Shown here in pieces: positions 10,039-19,491 of a stretch of 64,000 nucleotides of DNA. The notes under the pieces were generated by a model. That model was not told the DNA's origin. It saw nothing but the letters and a program-made list of their open reading frames with translations, and did no database searches. This DNA comes from Iodidimonas nitroreducens (lineage in GTDB: Bacteria; Pseudomonadota; Alphaproteobacteria; Sphingomonadales; Rhodothalassiaceae). The position numbers and the translations under genes are program-made. The stretch lies in assembly GCF_008579165.1 (NCBI RefSeq), contig NZ_BKCN01000001.1, one strand, 5' to 3'. How positions within the stretch are numbered: the stretch's first letter is position 1; every line of letters starts with the position of its first letter.

Positions 10039-10692
10039 ATGAAATTCTTTGTCGATACCGCCGATGTTGCCGATATCCGCGAACTCAATGAAACCGGATT
10101 GCTGGATGGGGTCACCACCAATCCATCGCTGATCATGAAATCAGGCCGGAATTTTCTGGATGTGGTAGCCGAAATCGCCGACATTGTGGATGGACCGGTA
10201 TCCGCCGAAACGGTGGCGCTCGATCATGCAACTATGCTGAAAGAAGGCCGCAAGCTGGCCGCCATCGCCGATAATATCGCCGTAAAAGTGCCGCTGACCA
10301 TGGATGGCCTCAAAACCTGCAAAGCCTTGTCGAGCGATGGCATCATGGTCAATGTGACCTTGTGCTTTTCTGCCAATCAGGCGCTTTTGGCGGCAAAGGC
10401 CGGGGCTACCTTCATTTCACCTTTCGTGGGCCGTCATGATGATCATGGCTTTGATGGCATGGATCTGATCGAAGATATTCGGATCATCTATGATAATTAT
10501 GGCTTTGATACCGAGATTCTGGTGGCCTCGATCCGTCACCCCATCCATGTGCTGGAATCCGCCCGCATCGGTGCCGATGTCGCCACCATGCCCGCCGATG
10601 TCATCCGCAAGCTGGCCAATCATCCCCTGACCGACAAGGGGCTTGAAGGCTTTTTGAAGGATTGGGCGGCAACCGGCCAAAGCATCCTTTAA
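10039..10692 (+). CDS. fsa: Small transaldolase / fructose-6-phosphate aldolase family
   Basis: This class I aldolase of about 217 residues belongs to the TalC/FSA family, acting in the pentose phosphate pathway or on fructose 6-phosphate. MKFFVDTADVADIREL, GVTTNPSLI, the Schiff-base Lys in AVKVPLT, and FISPFVGR are visible. I prefer the start at 10039 to the ATG at 10033. AGGA at 10027-10030 lies only 2 bases from 10033 but 8 from 10039, and family members begin MKFFVDTA. It is divergent from priA, a common alphaproteobacterial arrangement. Transaldolase and FSA activities cannot be separated from this sequence alone. Confidence 0.9.
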   Translation: MKFFVDTADVADIRELNETGLLDGVTTNPSLIMKSGRNFLDVVAEIADIVDGPVSAETVALDHATMLKEGRKLAAIADNIAVKVPLTMDGLKTCKALSSDGIMVNVTLCFSANQALLAAKAGATFISPFVGRHDDHGFDGMDLIEDIRIIYDNYGFDTEILVASIRHPIHVLESARIGADVATMPADVIRKLANHPLTDKGLEGFLKDWAATGQSIL

Positions 10693-10716
10693 GAACCGTC
10701 GATCATTGCACCTGCA

Positions 10717-10746
10717 AAGGCCGTCTCAGGATCATGAGGCGGCCTT
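10717..10746. terminator. Long hairpin between convergent genes
   Basis: AAGGCCG (10717-10723) pairs with CGGCCTT (10740-10746), and CTCA (10725-10728) with TGAG (10735-10738), around a GGATCA loop. It separates the convergent transaldolase and PAS genes and overlaps the last codons of the PAS gene. Neither side has a good T-tract, so termination efficiency is uncertain. Confidence 0.5.
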
Positions 10747-11283
10747 ATAGATTTCCACCCGATCCATGATGCCGATCCCCATCGTTGCTTTTGTGCCCTC
10801 CCGCCGCAAAGGCAGCGACAGAAATTCGATATGCACATGCCTGCGGCCATAAGGGGCGAGCGACGACAGGAAATAAAGCGGCGCTTTTCCCTGATAGAAA
10901 TCGGCCCCATAAAGGCGCATGGCTTCAACCCATTCCGGGGGCAGAATATCGCTATTCAAATGGCCCGATGGATCTTGTGCCAGCGTTTCCACCACATAGG
11001 TGCCCGCCAGCCGCACATGCACGGCATCGGCCTGGGGCACATGCTCCCAGATCGAAAGCCGGGGCAGCAGGCCCTTCATCTCATGGGGCGACAGATCAGC
11101 ACGCCGGGGAATATCCCCGCTGCATTTCATCAGCCAATAGGCAAAAAGCTGCCGGCTGTGATCGCTGCGCAAGTGATGCTTGAAATCATTGATCTGCGCC
11201 GGGTTGGGCCAGTCTTGCGCAAAAGACGGACCAACGATACGCTCATAAAAGGATGCCGTGTTATCAGAAACAACCATATGCAT
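10732..11283 (-). CDS. PAS_5/DUF1457-type PAS domain protein
   Basis: The 183-residue protein has a pattern seen in many alphaproteobacterial single-PAS proteins: a short helical N-terminus (INDFKHHLRSDHSRQLFAYW), GDIPRRADLSPHEMKGLLPRLSIWE, VRLAGTYVVE, and a terminal beta sheet (FLSLPLRREGTKATMGIGI). It has no output domain, so it is probably a ligand or redox sensor partner acting in the cytoplasm, but no signal is known. It is divergent from xerC, whose possible GTG start overlaps its 5' end, and convergent with the transaldolase gene. Confidence 0.75.
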   Translation of the reverse strand: MHMVVSDNTASFYERIVGPSFAQDWPNPAQINDFKHHLRSDHSRQLFAYWLMKCSGDIPRRADLSPHEMKGLLPRLSIWEHVPQADAVHVRLAGTYVVETLAQDPSGHLNSDILPPEWVEAMRLYGADFYQGKAPLYFLSSLAPYGRRHVHIEFLSLPLRREGTKATMGIGIMDRVEIYKAAS

Positions 11284-12298
11284 TCACCTGTCTCACCATG
11301 TTTATAGTCGCAGGCCTTTTTTGAACAATCAAGACACATATAAAGATATTCAGTGTGATATTGATGTAATCAATCCTTCTGTGGTTGAAATTTTCAAACA
11401 ATGGAGCCGCTATATTACCACAGAGAAAAGGTTCTCTGCCCATACAATACAGTCCTATCATCACGATGTTTTGATGTTATTGAAATTTTTAAATAAACAC
11501 CGTGATGATTTTGAAGATGAAACCGATTTCCAAAAACTGACTGTAGCTGATTTTCGCGCCTTTCTGGCCCAGCGCCGAACGGATGGATTGGGATCGCGCT
11601 CTTTGGCCCGGGCCTTATCGGCCCTGCGCTCGTTTTTCGGCTATCTGGATCGCGCAAAGGGCATCAAATGCGATGCCTTGGCCGCCGTGCGCAGCCCGAA
11701 ACTGCCCCACCGCCTGCCCCGGCCCATCGGTATCAAGGATAGCCGCACCCTGCTCAGCAGTATCGGGGATGAAGCCCGCGAACCCTGGATCGGTGCCCGC
11801 GATTGTGCCGTTTTGAGCCTGCTTTATGGCTGCGGCCTGCGTATTTCCGAAGCCTTGTCTTTGCACTGCGGCGATATCGCCGGGCGCGATATGCTGATCA
11901 TCAAAGGCAAGCGCGATAAGGAAAGGCTGGTGCCTGTTTTGCCGGTGGTTGCAAAAGCCATTGGCGATTATCTGGTCTTATGCCCCTATCCCCAAAGCCA
12001 TGAGCGGCCCTTGTTTTTAGGCGTGCGGGGGGGCCGTTTGGGGGCGCGGGCGGTGCAGGCGGCGATGCAAAAGGCCCGCTATGCGCTGGGCCTGCCGGAA
12101 AGCGCCACCCCCCATGCCCTGCGCCACAGCTTTGCCACCCATCTTCTGGGCAATGGCGGCGATCTGCGCACCATTCAGGATCTTTTGGGCCATGCCTCTC
12201 TTTCCAGCACCCAGCTTTATGCCGATGTGGATCAGGTTCATCTGATGAACAGCTATGAAAATGCCCATCCCCGGGCCAAAGCCAAGAAACAGCCCTGA
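11258..12298 (+). CDS. xerC: Tyrosine recombinase XerC
   Basis: XerC with XerD resolves chromosome dimers at dif. The SAM-like core-binding domain spans about residues 45-130 (WSRYITTEKRFSAHTIQSYH; TVADFRAFLAQRR). The catalytic domain shows Arg in GCGLRISEALSL, Lys in IKGKRDKERLVPV, HALRHSFATHLL, LLGHASLSSTQLY with the nucleophilic Tyr, and VHLMNSYENAHPR. The start is unsettled: GTG 11258 has an AAAAGGA site but overlaps the PAS gene, while TTG 11321 lacks a strong site. The first 250 bases are much more AT-rich than the rest. It is convergent with bioB, 5 bp apart. Confidence 0.9.
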   Translation: MLSETTICIHLSHHVYSRRPFLNNQDTYKDIQCDIDVINPSVVEIFKQWSRYITTEKRFSAHTIQSYHHDVLMLLKFLNKHRDDFEDETDFQKLTVADFRAFLAQRRTDGLGSRSLARALSALRSFFGYLDRAKGIKCDALAAVRSPKLPHRLPRPIGIKDSRTLLSSIGDEAREPWIGARDCAVLSLLYGCGLRISEALSLHCGDIAGRDMLIIKGKRDKERLVPVLPVVAKAIGDYLVLCPYPQSHERPLFLGVRGGRLGARAVQAAMQKARYALGLPESATPHALRHSFATHLLGNGGDLRTIQDLLGHASLSSTQLYADVDQVHLMNSYENAHPRAKAKKQP

Positions 12299-12303
12299 AG
12301 GCT

Positions 12304-13361
12304 TTAAGCCGGCTGATGCCCAGCTTCTGGAACAGGACCCGGTCGCGATCATGTTCGGGATTGCCGGTGGTGAGCAGCTTTTCGCCATAAAAGATCGAAT
12401 TGGCCCCCGCCAGAAAAGCCAGAGCCTGACATTCCTCGCTCATGCTTTCCCGCCCTGCCGATAAACGCACCGCCGAGCGGGGCATGGTGATGCGGGCCAC
12501 GGCGATGGTCCGCACGAATTCCAAAGGATCGAGGGGTGCGGCATCGGCCAGCGGCGTGCCTTTCACCTGTACCAGCATATTGATCGGCACCGATTCGGGA
12601 TGCGGTGTCATGGTGGCCAGCACCTCCAGCATCGAGGCGCGATCCCCCACGCTTTCGCCCATCCCCACAATGCCACCGCAGCACACGCTCATCCCGGCTT
12701 CCCGCACATGGGCCAAAGTTTCAAGGCGTTCGTCAAAGGTGCGGGTGGTGATGATCTCGCCATAATATTCGGGCGAGGTATCGATATTATGATTGTAATA
12801 ATCAAGGCCCGCCGCCCGCAAACGCTGGGCCTGATGGGCTTCCAGCATCCCCAATGTCATGCAGGTTTCAAGGCCCAGTGCTTTCACTTCGCGAATGATG
12901 CCTTCCAAAGCGGGCAGATCGCGATCTTTCAATCTGGTCCAGGCCGCCCCCATGCAATAGCGCGAAGCCCCCCCGTCCCTGGCGCTTTGGGCATCGGCCA
13001 GAATGGGGCCGATATCCATCAGCTTTTCCGCTTTCACTCCGGTCGCTTCGGCAAATTTGGCCGATTGCGGGCAATAGGCGCAATCTTCGGCACAGCCGCC
13101 GGTTTTGATCGATAAAAGCTGGGAAAGCTGTACCGTGTTCGGATCATGAAAGGCCCGATGGATTTCGGCCGCCCGAAAGATCAGATCGGAAAAGGGTAAG
13201 GCAAAAAGAGCGCCGATCTCGGCTTTGCTCCAGTCATGGCGGATGCTGCCTTTAAGCTTAGGATCATCCATGCTTTCAAAAGCAGACAGCGCAGACGCTT
13301 TTGCAGTCGAGGGCGTTTTAAGGGATGTGTTGATGCGCGTGGCCATAGCATATCCATTCAT
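12304..13361 (-). CDS. bioB: Biotin synthase
   Basis: BioB is a radical-SAM enzyme that inserts sulfur into dethiobiotin. The SAM-cluster motif is GGCAEDCAYCPQS; other landmarks are GASRYCMGAAW, GLETCMTLGML, YYNHNIDTSPEYY, GGIVGMGE, and the C-terminal AGANSIFYGEKLLTTGNPE. The direct reading continues far past the family end, antisense to xerC. One missing G near 12320 would give a normal terminus (LFQKLGHQPA) at 12304, and I use that end. Starts at 13361 or 13346 are both possible. It is divergent from bioF. No BioR-like palindrome was found in the shared upstream region. Confidence 0.92.
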
Positions 13362-13503
13362 TGGGGGGCACCAAACGCTTGCCCGCGCTTGGCCGCGAAG
13401 TCAAGCCCGGCATCGCCCGATATTTCACAAAAACAGGGCGGATCATGCGGCCCAAAGCGCATGATCATTGACCTGCAATCCCGAATGGCGCTATCGCCTG
13501 ATC

Positions 13504-14660
13504 ATGATCAAACCCTCATCCCTTGCGGCCTTCGCTGAACAAAAGCTTGATGCCCTGCGCGATGCCGCACTGGATCGCCATCTTCATCCCACGGCCCGGG
13601 GGGCGGGGATGACGGCCCGGCGCCATGGGCAGGATCTGATCTCATTTTCCGATAATGATTATCTGGGGCTTTCCACCGATCCGCGCCTGATCGAGGCGGC
13701 GGTGGATGCAACCCGGCGCTATGGGGCGGGGGCCGGGGCTTCAAGGCTGGTGAGCGGCGATCATCCCCTTTATGCGCGGCTCGAAGCCCGGCTGGCGGCG
13801 TTCAAGGGCACCGAAGATGCGGTGGTTTTTGGCTCGGGCTATCTGGCCAATATCGGCTCTGTTCCGGTTTTTGTGGGCCGTGAGGACCTCATCGTCATTG
13901 ATGAATGGGCCCATGCCTGCCTGCACAGCGGCGCGCGGCTGGCCCAATCCCGGTGTTTGCGTTTTCCCCATAATGATATGCACAGCCTTGATCATCTGCT
14001 GGCCACCCATCGCCGCGATCATCGCCATGCCCTGATCATCACCGATGGTGTTTTTTCCATGGATGGCGATCAGGCCCCCCTTGCTGAATTGACCGCCCTC
14101 GCCCAAAAGCATCAGGGCTGCTGATGGTGGATGATGCCCATGGCGTGGGTGTTCTGGGCAAAGGGCGGGGCACCCCGGCACAGCAGAACCAGCAGCCCGA
14201 TCTTTTGATCGGCACCTTATCAAAGGCTTTGGGCAGCTATGGCGGCTATGTGGCCGCCGACCGCCCGGTGATCGAGCTGATCCGCAATCGCGCCCGCAGC
14301 CTGATCTATACCACCGGCCTGCCGCCGGCCGCCATCGGCGCGGCCCTTGCCGCCCTCGATATCATGGAAAACGACCCTGATCTCTGCGCCAAGCCGTTGA
14401 TGGCGGCACAATATTTCTGCCAGGCTTTGGGCCTGCCCGAACCCCAAAGTGCGGTGGTGCCGCTGATTTTGGGAAGCGCGGAAAAAGCCCTTGCGGCGCA
14501 GGCGAAGCTATTGGCGCGGGGGTATCTGGTGGTGGCCATTCGCCCCCCCACCGTGCCCGATGGCACCGCCCGGCTGCGCTTTTCTTTTTCCGCTAGCCAC
14601 CGCCAAAGGGATATTGATGGCCTGATCGCCGCCCTTCAGGATACGGGGATTATATCATGA
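13504..14660 (+). CDS. bioF: 8-amino-7-oxononanoate synthase, one frameshift
   Basis: This PLP enzyme condenses pimeloyl-ACP or CoA with alanine in biotin synthesis. The visible parts are ISFSDNDYLGLSTDPRL, GAGASRLVSGDHPLY, ITDGVFSMDGDQAPL, the PLP Asp/His motif VDDAHGVGVLG, and the Schiff-base Lys in GTLSKALGSYGG. The frame changes near 14121 (QKHQGC, then stop). One restored G gives KHQGWLMVDDAHG. Start ATG 13504 gives MIKPSSLAAFAEQKL, typical of the family. It overlaps bioD by four bases, so bioF and bioD are coupled. Confidence 0.92.
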
Positions 14661-15346
14661 CCGGATTGTTCATCACCGCCACCGGCACCGGGATCGGCAA
14701 AACCCTGCTCACCGCCGCATTGGTACATCAACTGCGCCACGCCGGGCGAAGGGTGCAGGCCATCAAACCGATCATTTCCGGCTATGCCCCCGAGGATGAA
14801 ACAAGCGATACGGCCCTTTTGCTCAAGGCTATGGGGCGGCCCTCATCGGCCGCTGCCGATATTTCGCCCTGGCGGTTTGCGGCCCCGCTTTCACCGGATA
14901 TGGCCGCAGCCCTTGAAGGGCGCAGCCTTCCTTATCAGGCGCTTCTCGATTTTTGTCGGCAGACCATGGCCGCCCCCGGCTTCACTTTGATCGAAGGGGT
15001 GGGCGGGGCCTTTGTCCCCCTTGATGATCGCCATCTGGTTGCCGATTGGATCGCCGGTCTGGGCTGCCCGCATCTGCTGGTGGCGGGCAGCTATCTGGGA
15101 AGCCTTAGCCACAGCCTGTCGTGTATCGAGGGGCTGGCGCATCGCGGGCTTGCACCCTCGGCCCTGATCGTCAGCGATAACCCCGATCATCCGGCCGCCA
15201 TCCCCCTGAACGATAGCTGCCACAGCCTGTCTCGTCATGTCTCCTGCCCGATCATCAGCCTGCCCCGACTCGATGGCCCCGACCCTTGGGCCCACGCCCC
15301 CGATCTTTTGGCCGTGCTTGATCGGCTGGGTATTCTGGCTGCCTGA
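14657..15346 (+). CDS. bioD: Dethiobiotin synthetase
   Basis: BioD closes the ureido ring of dethiobiotin with CO2 and ATP. The 229-residue protein starts with the P-loop FITATGTGIGKT. KPIISG carries the substrate Lys, followed by SPDMAA, EGVGGAFVPL, and a nucleotide-binding region near the C-terminus. The ATG overlaps the bioF stop. Length and motifs are normal and the frame is intact. Confidence 0.95.
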   Translation: MTGLFITATGTGIGKTLLTAALVHQLRHAGRRVQAIKPIISGYAPEDETSDTALLLKAMGRPSSAAADISPWRFAAPLSPDMAAALEGRSLPYQALLDFCRQTMAAPGFTLIEGVGGAFVPLDDRHLVADWIAGLGCPHLLVAGSYLGSLSHSLSCIEGLAHRGLAPSALIVSDNPDHPAAIPLNDSCHSLSRHVSCPIISLPRLDGPDPWAHAPDLLAVLDRLGILAA

Positions 15347-15552
15347 CAGGACGACCTGTCGCCCGCTTTTTGAGGCGGCAAGCTTTGCGCGCCCTCAGCC
15401 CGGCAAAGCCTGCCCGCCCGCCCGGACATGGGCTTTGATTTTTTGTTATCATTAATTTTATATCGCATAAAAACAATGGCTTAAAATGTTTTTTTAAACT
15501 GGCCCGGCATTTGCTGATGAAACGGCATCATCCTTTATACCGGGAGCCTGTG

Positions 15553-15795
15553 ATGCCTGCTTTGCCCCTAACGCCGATTGTGAATGACTTTGATCCCAAG
15601 GTTTATTTTGAAATCGCCGCCAGTACGCTGGTCAGAAATTTTGGGGATCGCGCCCTTTATTATGCCGATGAAGCCCTGAAGAAAATGCGCGCCATCGATG
15701 ATGCGGATGGCTTTGATATGTGGCTGGGAATTCATCAGCATATTCTGGAAATCATCCGTGATGGGCATGTGCCTGCGGGGGTCTCGATTCATTAG
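15553..15795 (+). CDS. Small protein of unknown function in the biotin cluster
   Basis: I do not recognise a named family. The 80-residue protein starts at 15553 after GGGAG, in preference to an upstream in-frame ATG at 15511. It is acidic and probably helical: FDPKVYFEIAASTLVRNFG, then RALYYADEALKKMRAI, and a C-terminal IRDGHVPAGVSIH. It has no signal peptide or membrane segment. An AT-rich stretch at 15430-15500 lies upstream, so it may have its own promoter. Its place between bioD and bioA need not mean a role in biotin synthesis. Confidence 0.6.
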   Translation: MPALPLTPIVNDFDPKVYFEIAASTLVRNFGDRALYYADEALKKMRAIDDADGFDMWLGIHQHILEIIRDGHVPAGVSIH

Positions 15796-15869
15796 AGCAA
15801 AGCCGGGGCTGAACTTTTCGATGGACCATGATAGGACTATGGCGCTTTTTCCCAAAGGAGTGCGCAGCC

Positions 15870-17203
15870 ATGGTCGGCCATCCCCCGCCCAAAGATCAGC
15901 CCGGCTTTTCTGATCAGCCTGATTGGCCCGGTCAGCCTGATTGGCCCGGTCAGCCTGATTGGTATGAAGCCGGGCTTCAGCATCTGTGGTTTCCCTATAG
16001 CCAGATGAAAACCGCCCAGCCGCCTTTGGCCATTGCCTCTACCCATGGAGAAAGGCTGCAACTGGCCGATGGGCGCAGCCTGATCGATGGCATCGCCAGC
16101 TGGTGGACCGCCGCCCATGGCTATAATCATCCGCATATTCTGGCGGCCATCCAAAAGCAGCTTCAGGCCATGCCCCATGTGATGTTTGGCGGCCTGATGC
16201 ACGAACCCGCCGCCCGGCTGGCTGCGCGGCTGGCGCAGCATCTGCCCGGCGATCTGGATCGCGTGTTTTTTGCCGAATCCGGCTCAGTTTCGGTCGAGGT
16301 GGCGATGAAGATCGCCCTGCAATATGGCATCAACCAAGGCCGCCGCCGCCATCGTTTCCTGTTTTTTCGCCATGGCTATCATGGGGATACTCTGGGCACC
16401 ATGCGGTATGTGATCCCGATGAAGGGATGCACCGCCATTTTGAAGGGATGCTCGCCCAACAAATTATGGGGGAATTGCCCGATGATCCGGCCCGCCTCAC
16501 GGCCCTTGATGATCTGATGAGCCGCCATGCCGATGATCTGGCGGCGGTGATCATCGAGCCATTGGTGCAGGGTGCCGGGGGCATGCGGTTTCATAGGCCA
16601 GAGACTTTGAAGGTCGTGGCCGATCTGTGCAAAAAGCACGATATTCTCCTTATTCTCGATGAAATCTTTACCGGATTTGGCCGCACGGGAACGCTTTTTG
16701 CCTGCCAGCAGGCGGGGATCGTGCCCGATATCATCACCCTTTCCAAAGCCCTGACCGGCGGCACTTTGCCCTTATCAGCAGCGATTGCCCGGCGCGGCAT
16801 TTATGATGCCTTTCACAGCGATGATCCCGATCATGCCCTGATGCATGGCCCCACCTATATGGCCCATGCTTTGGGTTGTGCGGCGGCCAATGCCTCCCTC
16901 GATCTGTTTCAATCAGAAGATCGCTTGGGCCAATGCGCGGCCATTTCCCGGCAATTGGCCGACGAACTTGAGCCCTGCCGCCATTTTCCCGGCGTGCGCG
17001 ATGTGCGGATATTGGGGGCCATCGGCGTGGTGGAATTGATGCGCCCCCCCAATATCGATAAGCTCAGGCAGGCCTTCATCGACCGTGGCCTGTGGATCAG
17101 GCCCCTTGGCTCGGTGGTCTATCTGACCCCGGCGCTGACCATCAGCCCTGCGGATCTTTCCGCCCTGACCGAAGGCATCAGGGCCTGCCTGAAAGATCTG
17201 TGA
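15870..17203 (+). CDS. bioA: Adenosylmethionine-8-amino-7-oxononanoate aminotransferase, one frameshift
   Basis: BioA makes diaminopelargonic acid using SAM as amino donor. The start at 15870 follows AAAGGAG. The N-terminus carries a DWPGQP tandem repeat before the family motif HLWFPYSQMK. GIASWWTAAHGYNHP, FFAESGSVSVEVAMK and FFRHGYHGDTLG come before the frame change near 16406. One restored G joins TMRVCDPDEGMH. Downstream are VIIEPLVQGAGGMRF, LILDEIFTGFGRTG, and Lys in TLSKALTGGTLPL. A normal-length enzyme of about 444 residues results. Confidence 0.92.
15915..15962. repeat. 18-bp tandem repeat in bioA
   Basis: Two perfect copies of cagcctgattggcccggt are followed by a 12-base partial copy. 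They encode repeated QPDWPG near the N-terminus, outside the conserved enzyme core. Confidence 0.9.
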
Positions 17204-17357
17204 GGCCAGCTCTCGCGCCACCAGAATGTCGATAGCACCCATCGGGCCCCCACTGTTTCGTGTGGCAGAATAATGTTTTTATAAATGATGCGATTGTGCG
17301 GCCCTTGGCCAAGCCATAAACTGTGATGCAGATGACCATTTTTCACAGGAGCGCAGC

Positions 17358-17957
17358 ATGACCAAAATCCTCGTTTTATATTACAGCATGTATGGACATG
17401 TCGAAATCATGGCCAATGAAGTGGCCAAAGGGGCCAGCAGTGTTGAAGGCTGTGAAGTAAGCTTAAAGCGCGTGCCCGAAACCATGCCCGAAGATGCGGC
17501 CAGAGGCGCGGGCGCCAAGCTCGATCAGGCAGCGCCTTTAGCCAGCCCTGCCGAATTGGGCGATTATGATGCCATCATCATTGGCACCCCCACACGCTTT
17601 GGCAATATGGCTGGCCAGATGCGCACCTTTTTCGATCAAACCGGCGGCCTGTGGGCCAAAGGGGCTCTGGCTGGCAAGGTGGGCAGCGTCTTTACCTCGA
17701 CCGGCACCGGCGGCGGCAATGAAACCACGATCATCAGCACATGGCTGACTTTGGCGCATCATGGCATGGTTTTGGTGGGCACCCCTTATGCCATTCCTGA
17801 ATTGACCGATATCAGCGCCGTGCGCGGCGGCTCGCCTTATGGCGCGGCCACCATTGCCGGACCCGATGGTTCGCGGATGCCCAGCGAAGCCGAATTGACG
17901 ATTGCCCGCTACCAGGGCAGCCATGTGGCGAAAATCGCCGCCAAACTGCACGGCTGA
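17358..17957 (+). CDS. wrbA: NAD(P)H:quinone oxidoreductase, WrbA type
   Basis: WrbA is a flavodoxin-like FMN enzyme that reduces quinones by two electrons and so avoids radicals. FMN-binding ILVLYYSMYGHVEIMA is at the N-terminus, then IIGTPTRFGNMAGQMRTFFDQTG, FTSTGTGGGNETT, and HHGMVLVGTPYA. The 199-residue length is normal. The start follows CACAGGAGC. The gene stands alone, ending in a tandem repeat and a terminator, and is convergent with ompW. Confidence 0.96.
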   Translation: MTKILVLYYSMYGHVEIMANEVAKGASSVEGCEVSLKRVPETMPEDAARGAGAKLDQAAPLASPAELGDYDAIIIGTPTRFGNMAGQMRTFFDQTGGLWAKGALAGKVGSVFTSTGTGGGNETTIISTWLTLAHHGMVLVGTPYAIPELTDISAVRGGSPYGAATIAGPDGSRMPSEAELTIARYQGSHVAKIAAKLHG

Positions 17958-18010
17958 GGCTGGACTGAAATCGGGCTGAGGCTGAACTGAAATCGGGCTG
18001 AGGCTGAACA
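17953..18010. repeat. 22-bp tandem repeat after wrbA
   Basis: Units of gctgaggctg(g/a)actgaaatcgg occur 2.6 times, beginning at the wrbA stop codon and ending just before the terminator. Confidence 0.85.
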
Positions 18011-18018
18011 TAAAAATC

Positions 18019-18054
18019 AAGGGCTATGTCCATCAAAGGCACAGCCCTTTTTAT
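18019..18054. terminator. Rho-independent terminator of wrbA
   Basis: AAGGGCT (18019-18025) pairs with AGCCCTT (18043-18049), followed by a T-rich run on the plus strand. The A-rich base on the left could let it act on ompW from the other side too. Confidence 0.75.
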
Positions 18055-18071
18055 TTCTGCGGCAAATGGCT

Positions 18072-18710
18072 TTAGAATTTATAGCCGACCCCGATCCCGA
18101 AAATCCACGGATCGATATCCACATTGGCTTCGATCGCCCCATCATTAAGGGTAACCCGGGTATCGAGAAACAGCTTTTTCATATCGATATTGATCATCCA
18201 CGGCCCTTTCACGGCGAAATCCGCCCCGGCCTGAAGGGCAATGCCGAAACTGTCGCGTGCCTTCATCTGCGTGACCACGCCGCCTTCCGCTTTATCCTTG
18301 ATGAACATCGTATAATTCACCCCGGCCCCGATATAGGGTTTGAAATAATCGCCAAATTGCTGGTGATATTGCACCGTAAGGGTGGGCGGCAAAAGCAGCA
18401 GTTCGCCCAACTCCAGATCGCCCAAAGCTGTGCCCTTGGCCCGGGCATCATGGGGGGAGACCGCCGCGATCAATTCCACCGCCAGATGATCGGTGATGAA
18501 ATAGCTCAAATCCAGTTCGGGCATCACCGCATTATCAATCCCAACATCCCCGCCAATGGCGCTGATGGTCGCGCTTTCATCAGGGGCGACCAGAATGGCC
18601 CGGCCCCGCAGCAGAAAATCCCCTGCCTTCACCATATCCTGCGCGCTGGCATCGGGCGCACAGATCAAAACCGGCACCATCGCCGCCATTGCCCATATAT
18701 TCAGTTTCAT
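18072..18710 (-). CDS. ompW: OmpW-family outer membrane protein
   Basis: OmpW forms an 8-stranded outer-membrane barrel with a hydrophobic channel. The start at 18710 follows a GAGAGGAA site and gives a signal peptide (MKLNIWAMAAMVPVLICA) ending at DASAQ. FLLRGRAILVAPDESA, LPPTLTVQYHQ, YKPYIGAGVNY-like FKPYIGAGVNYTMF, and the C-terminal IFGIGVGYKF with terminal Phe (the BAM signal) are all family features. The length of 212 residues is normal. The substrate is not known. Confidence 0.93.
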   Translation of the reverse strand: MKLNIWAMAAMVPVLICAPDASAQDMVKAGDFLLRGRAILVAPDESATISAIGGDVGIDNAVMPELDLSYFITDHLAVELIAAVSPHDARAKGTALGDLELGELLLLPPTLTVQYHQQFGDYFKPYIGAGVNYTMFIKDKAEGGVVTQMKARDSFGIALQAGADFAVKGPWMINIDMKKLFLDTRVTLNDGAIEANVDIDPWIFGIGVGYKF

Positions 18711-18874
18711 CACAGATTCCTCTCTTAAAGCCTTCTGGCCATGGCTAAAGCCTTGCCGGCCCATGCAATGACTTTGGTTTAGGGCCTTCCTGATGGCGGC
18801 TGTTGATCCATATCAAATAAATGTGAAGTGAAAGATGCGCGTGCTTTTCCGGCAACAGTCGCAGCGGTCAGCCT

Positions 18875-19298
18875 TCAGCGGCGGACGGAGGTTTCAACGA
18901 TCAGGAGATTGGCCACGCCTTGGCCCAAAAGGCGATCCGTGGTGCTTTGCAAGATCATCTTGATGATATCCAGATCCACCGATTCGCCCGGGCGGATGAA
19001 TTGTTCCGACAAATCGGACAGATTGGCGAGATAAGCCGCTTCCAGCCGGGGCATCAGTCGGTTGATTTCGGTTTTCGCCTCGGCATCCGTTGCTGCCAGA
19101 TTGAGCCGCAGATGAAAACTGCCGCTGACATATCCATCACGCAGCAAGGGCACGGTCATCGGCGTGAGCTCTACATAGATGGGGGCGGCCGCCGCAGCTT
19201 CGCCTTTTTTTTTCCGACAAAGCCCATGCGGGTAGAGGCGCAAGGGCAACCCAAGCTATTGCGATCATCGCCAGCCATGAAAGAAAGATCATCTTCAT
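18875..19298 (-). CDS. FliL-like exported protein, poly-A frameshift
   Basis: The protein resembles the periplasmic part of FliL: YVELTPMTVPLLRDG, then GSFHLRLNLAATDAEAK, a helix with LMPRLEAAYLANLSDLSEQF, and VANLLIVETSVRR. Upstream, an ATG at 19298 gives a signal or anchor (MKMIFLSWLAMIAIAWVAL), but the frames join only across a run of nine A's (19205-19213 on the plus strand as T). Eight A's would read SEKKGEAA. No other flagellar genes are nearby, so a flagellar role is unproven. The run could be a sequencing error or a slippage site. Confidence 0.6.
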
Positions 19299-19465
19299 CC
19301 CATGAGTGTGGCGATCAAATCTTAAAAGAGTATGAGGGACCCACCAGAAGAAAAATTCGCATTTTGCAATGCATTTTGATTTTTATATTCCAAAACTGCC
19401 AGACATCCGGGCCTAAAAATTGACTTCATGGCCGAAAGATGGCGAATTTCCGGGCATCATAAATA

Positions 19466-19481
19466 TGGCACGCGATTTGCT
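19466..19481 (+). promoter_or_regulatory. Sigma-54 (RpoN) promoter
   Basis: TGGCACG, then four bases, then TTGCT is a full match to the -24/-12 consensus as I know it (TGGCACG-N4-TTGCW), with GG and GC ten bases apart. Predicted transcription starts near 19492. No plus-strand gene follows. No enhancer site was identified. Confidence 0.7.
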
Positions 19482-19491
19482 ATAAAAGATC

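Noticed and set aside
11901..12303. Long C-terminal extension of BioB antisense to xerC
   Set aside because: It lacks homology to biotin synthases and comes from a one-base frameshift past the normal end.
13362..13503. BioR operator between bioB and bioF
   Set aside because: No TTAT-N2-ATAA type palindrome occurs in the intergenic sequence.
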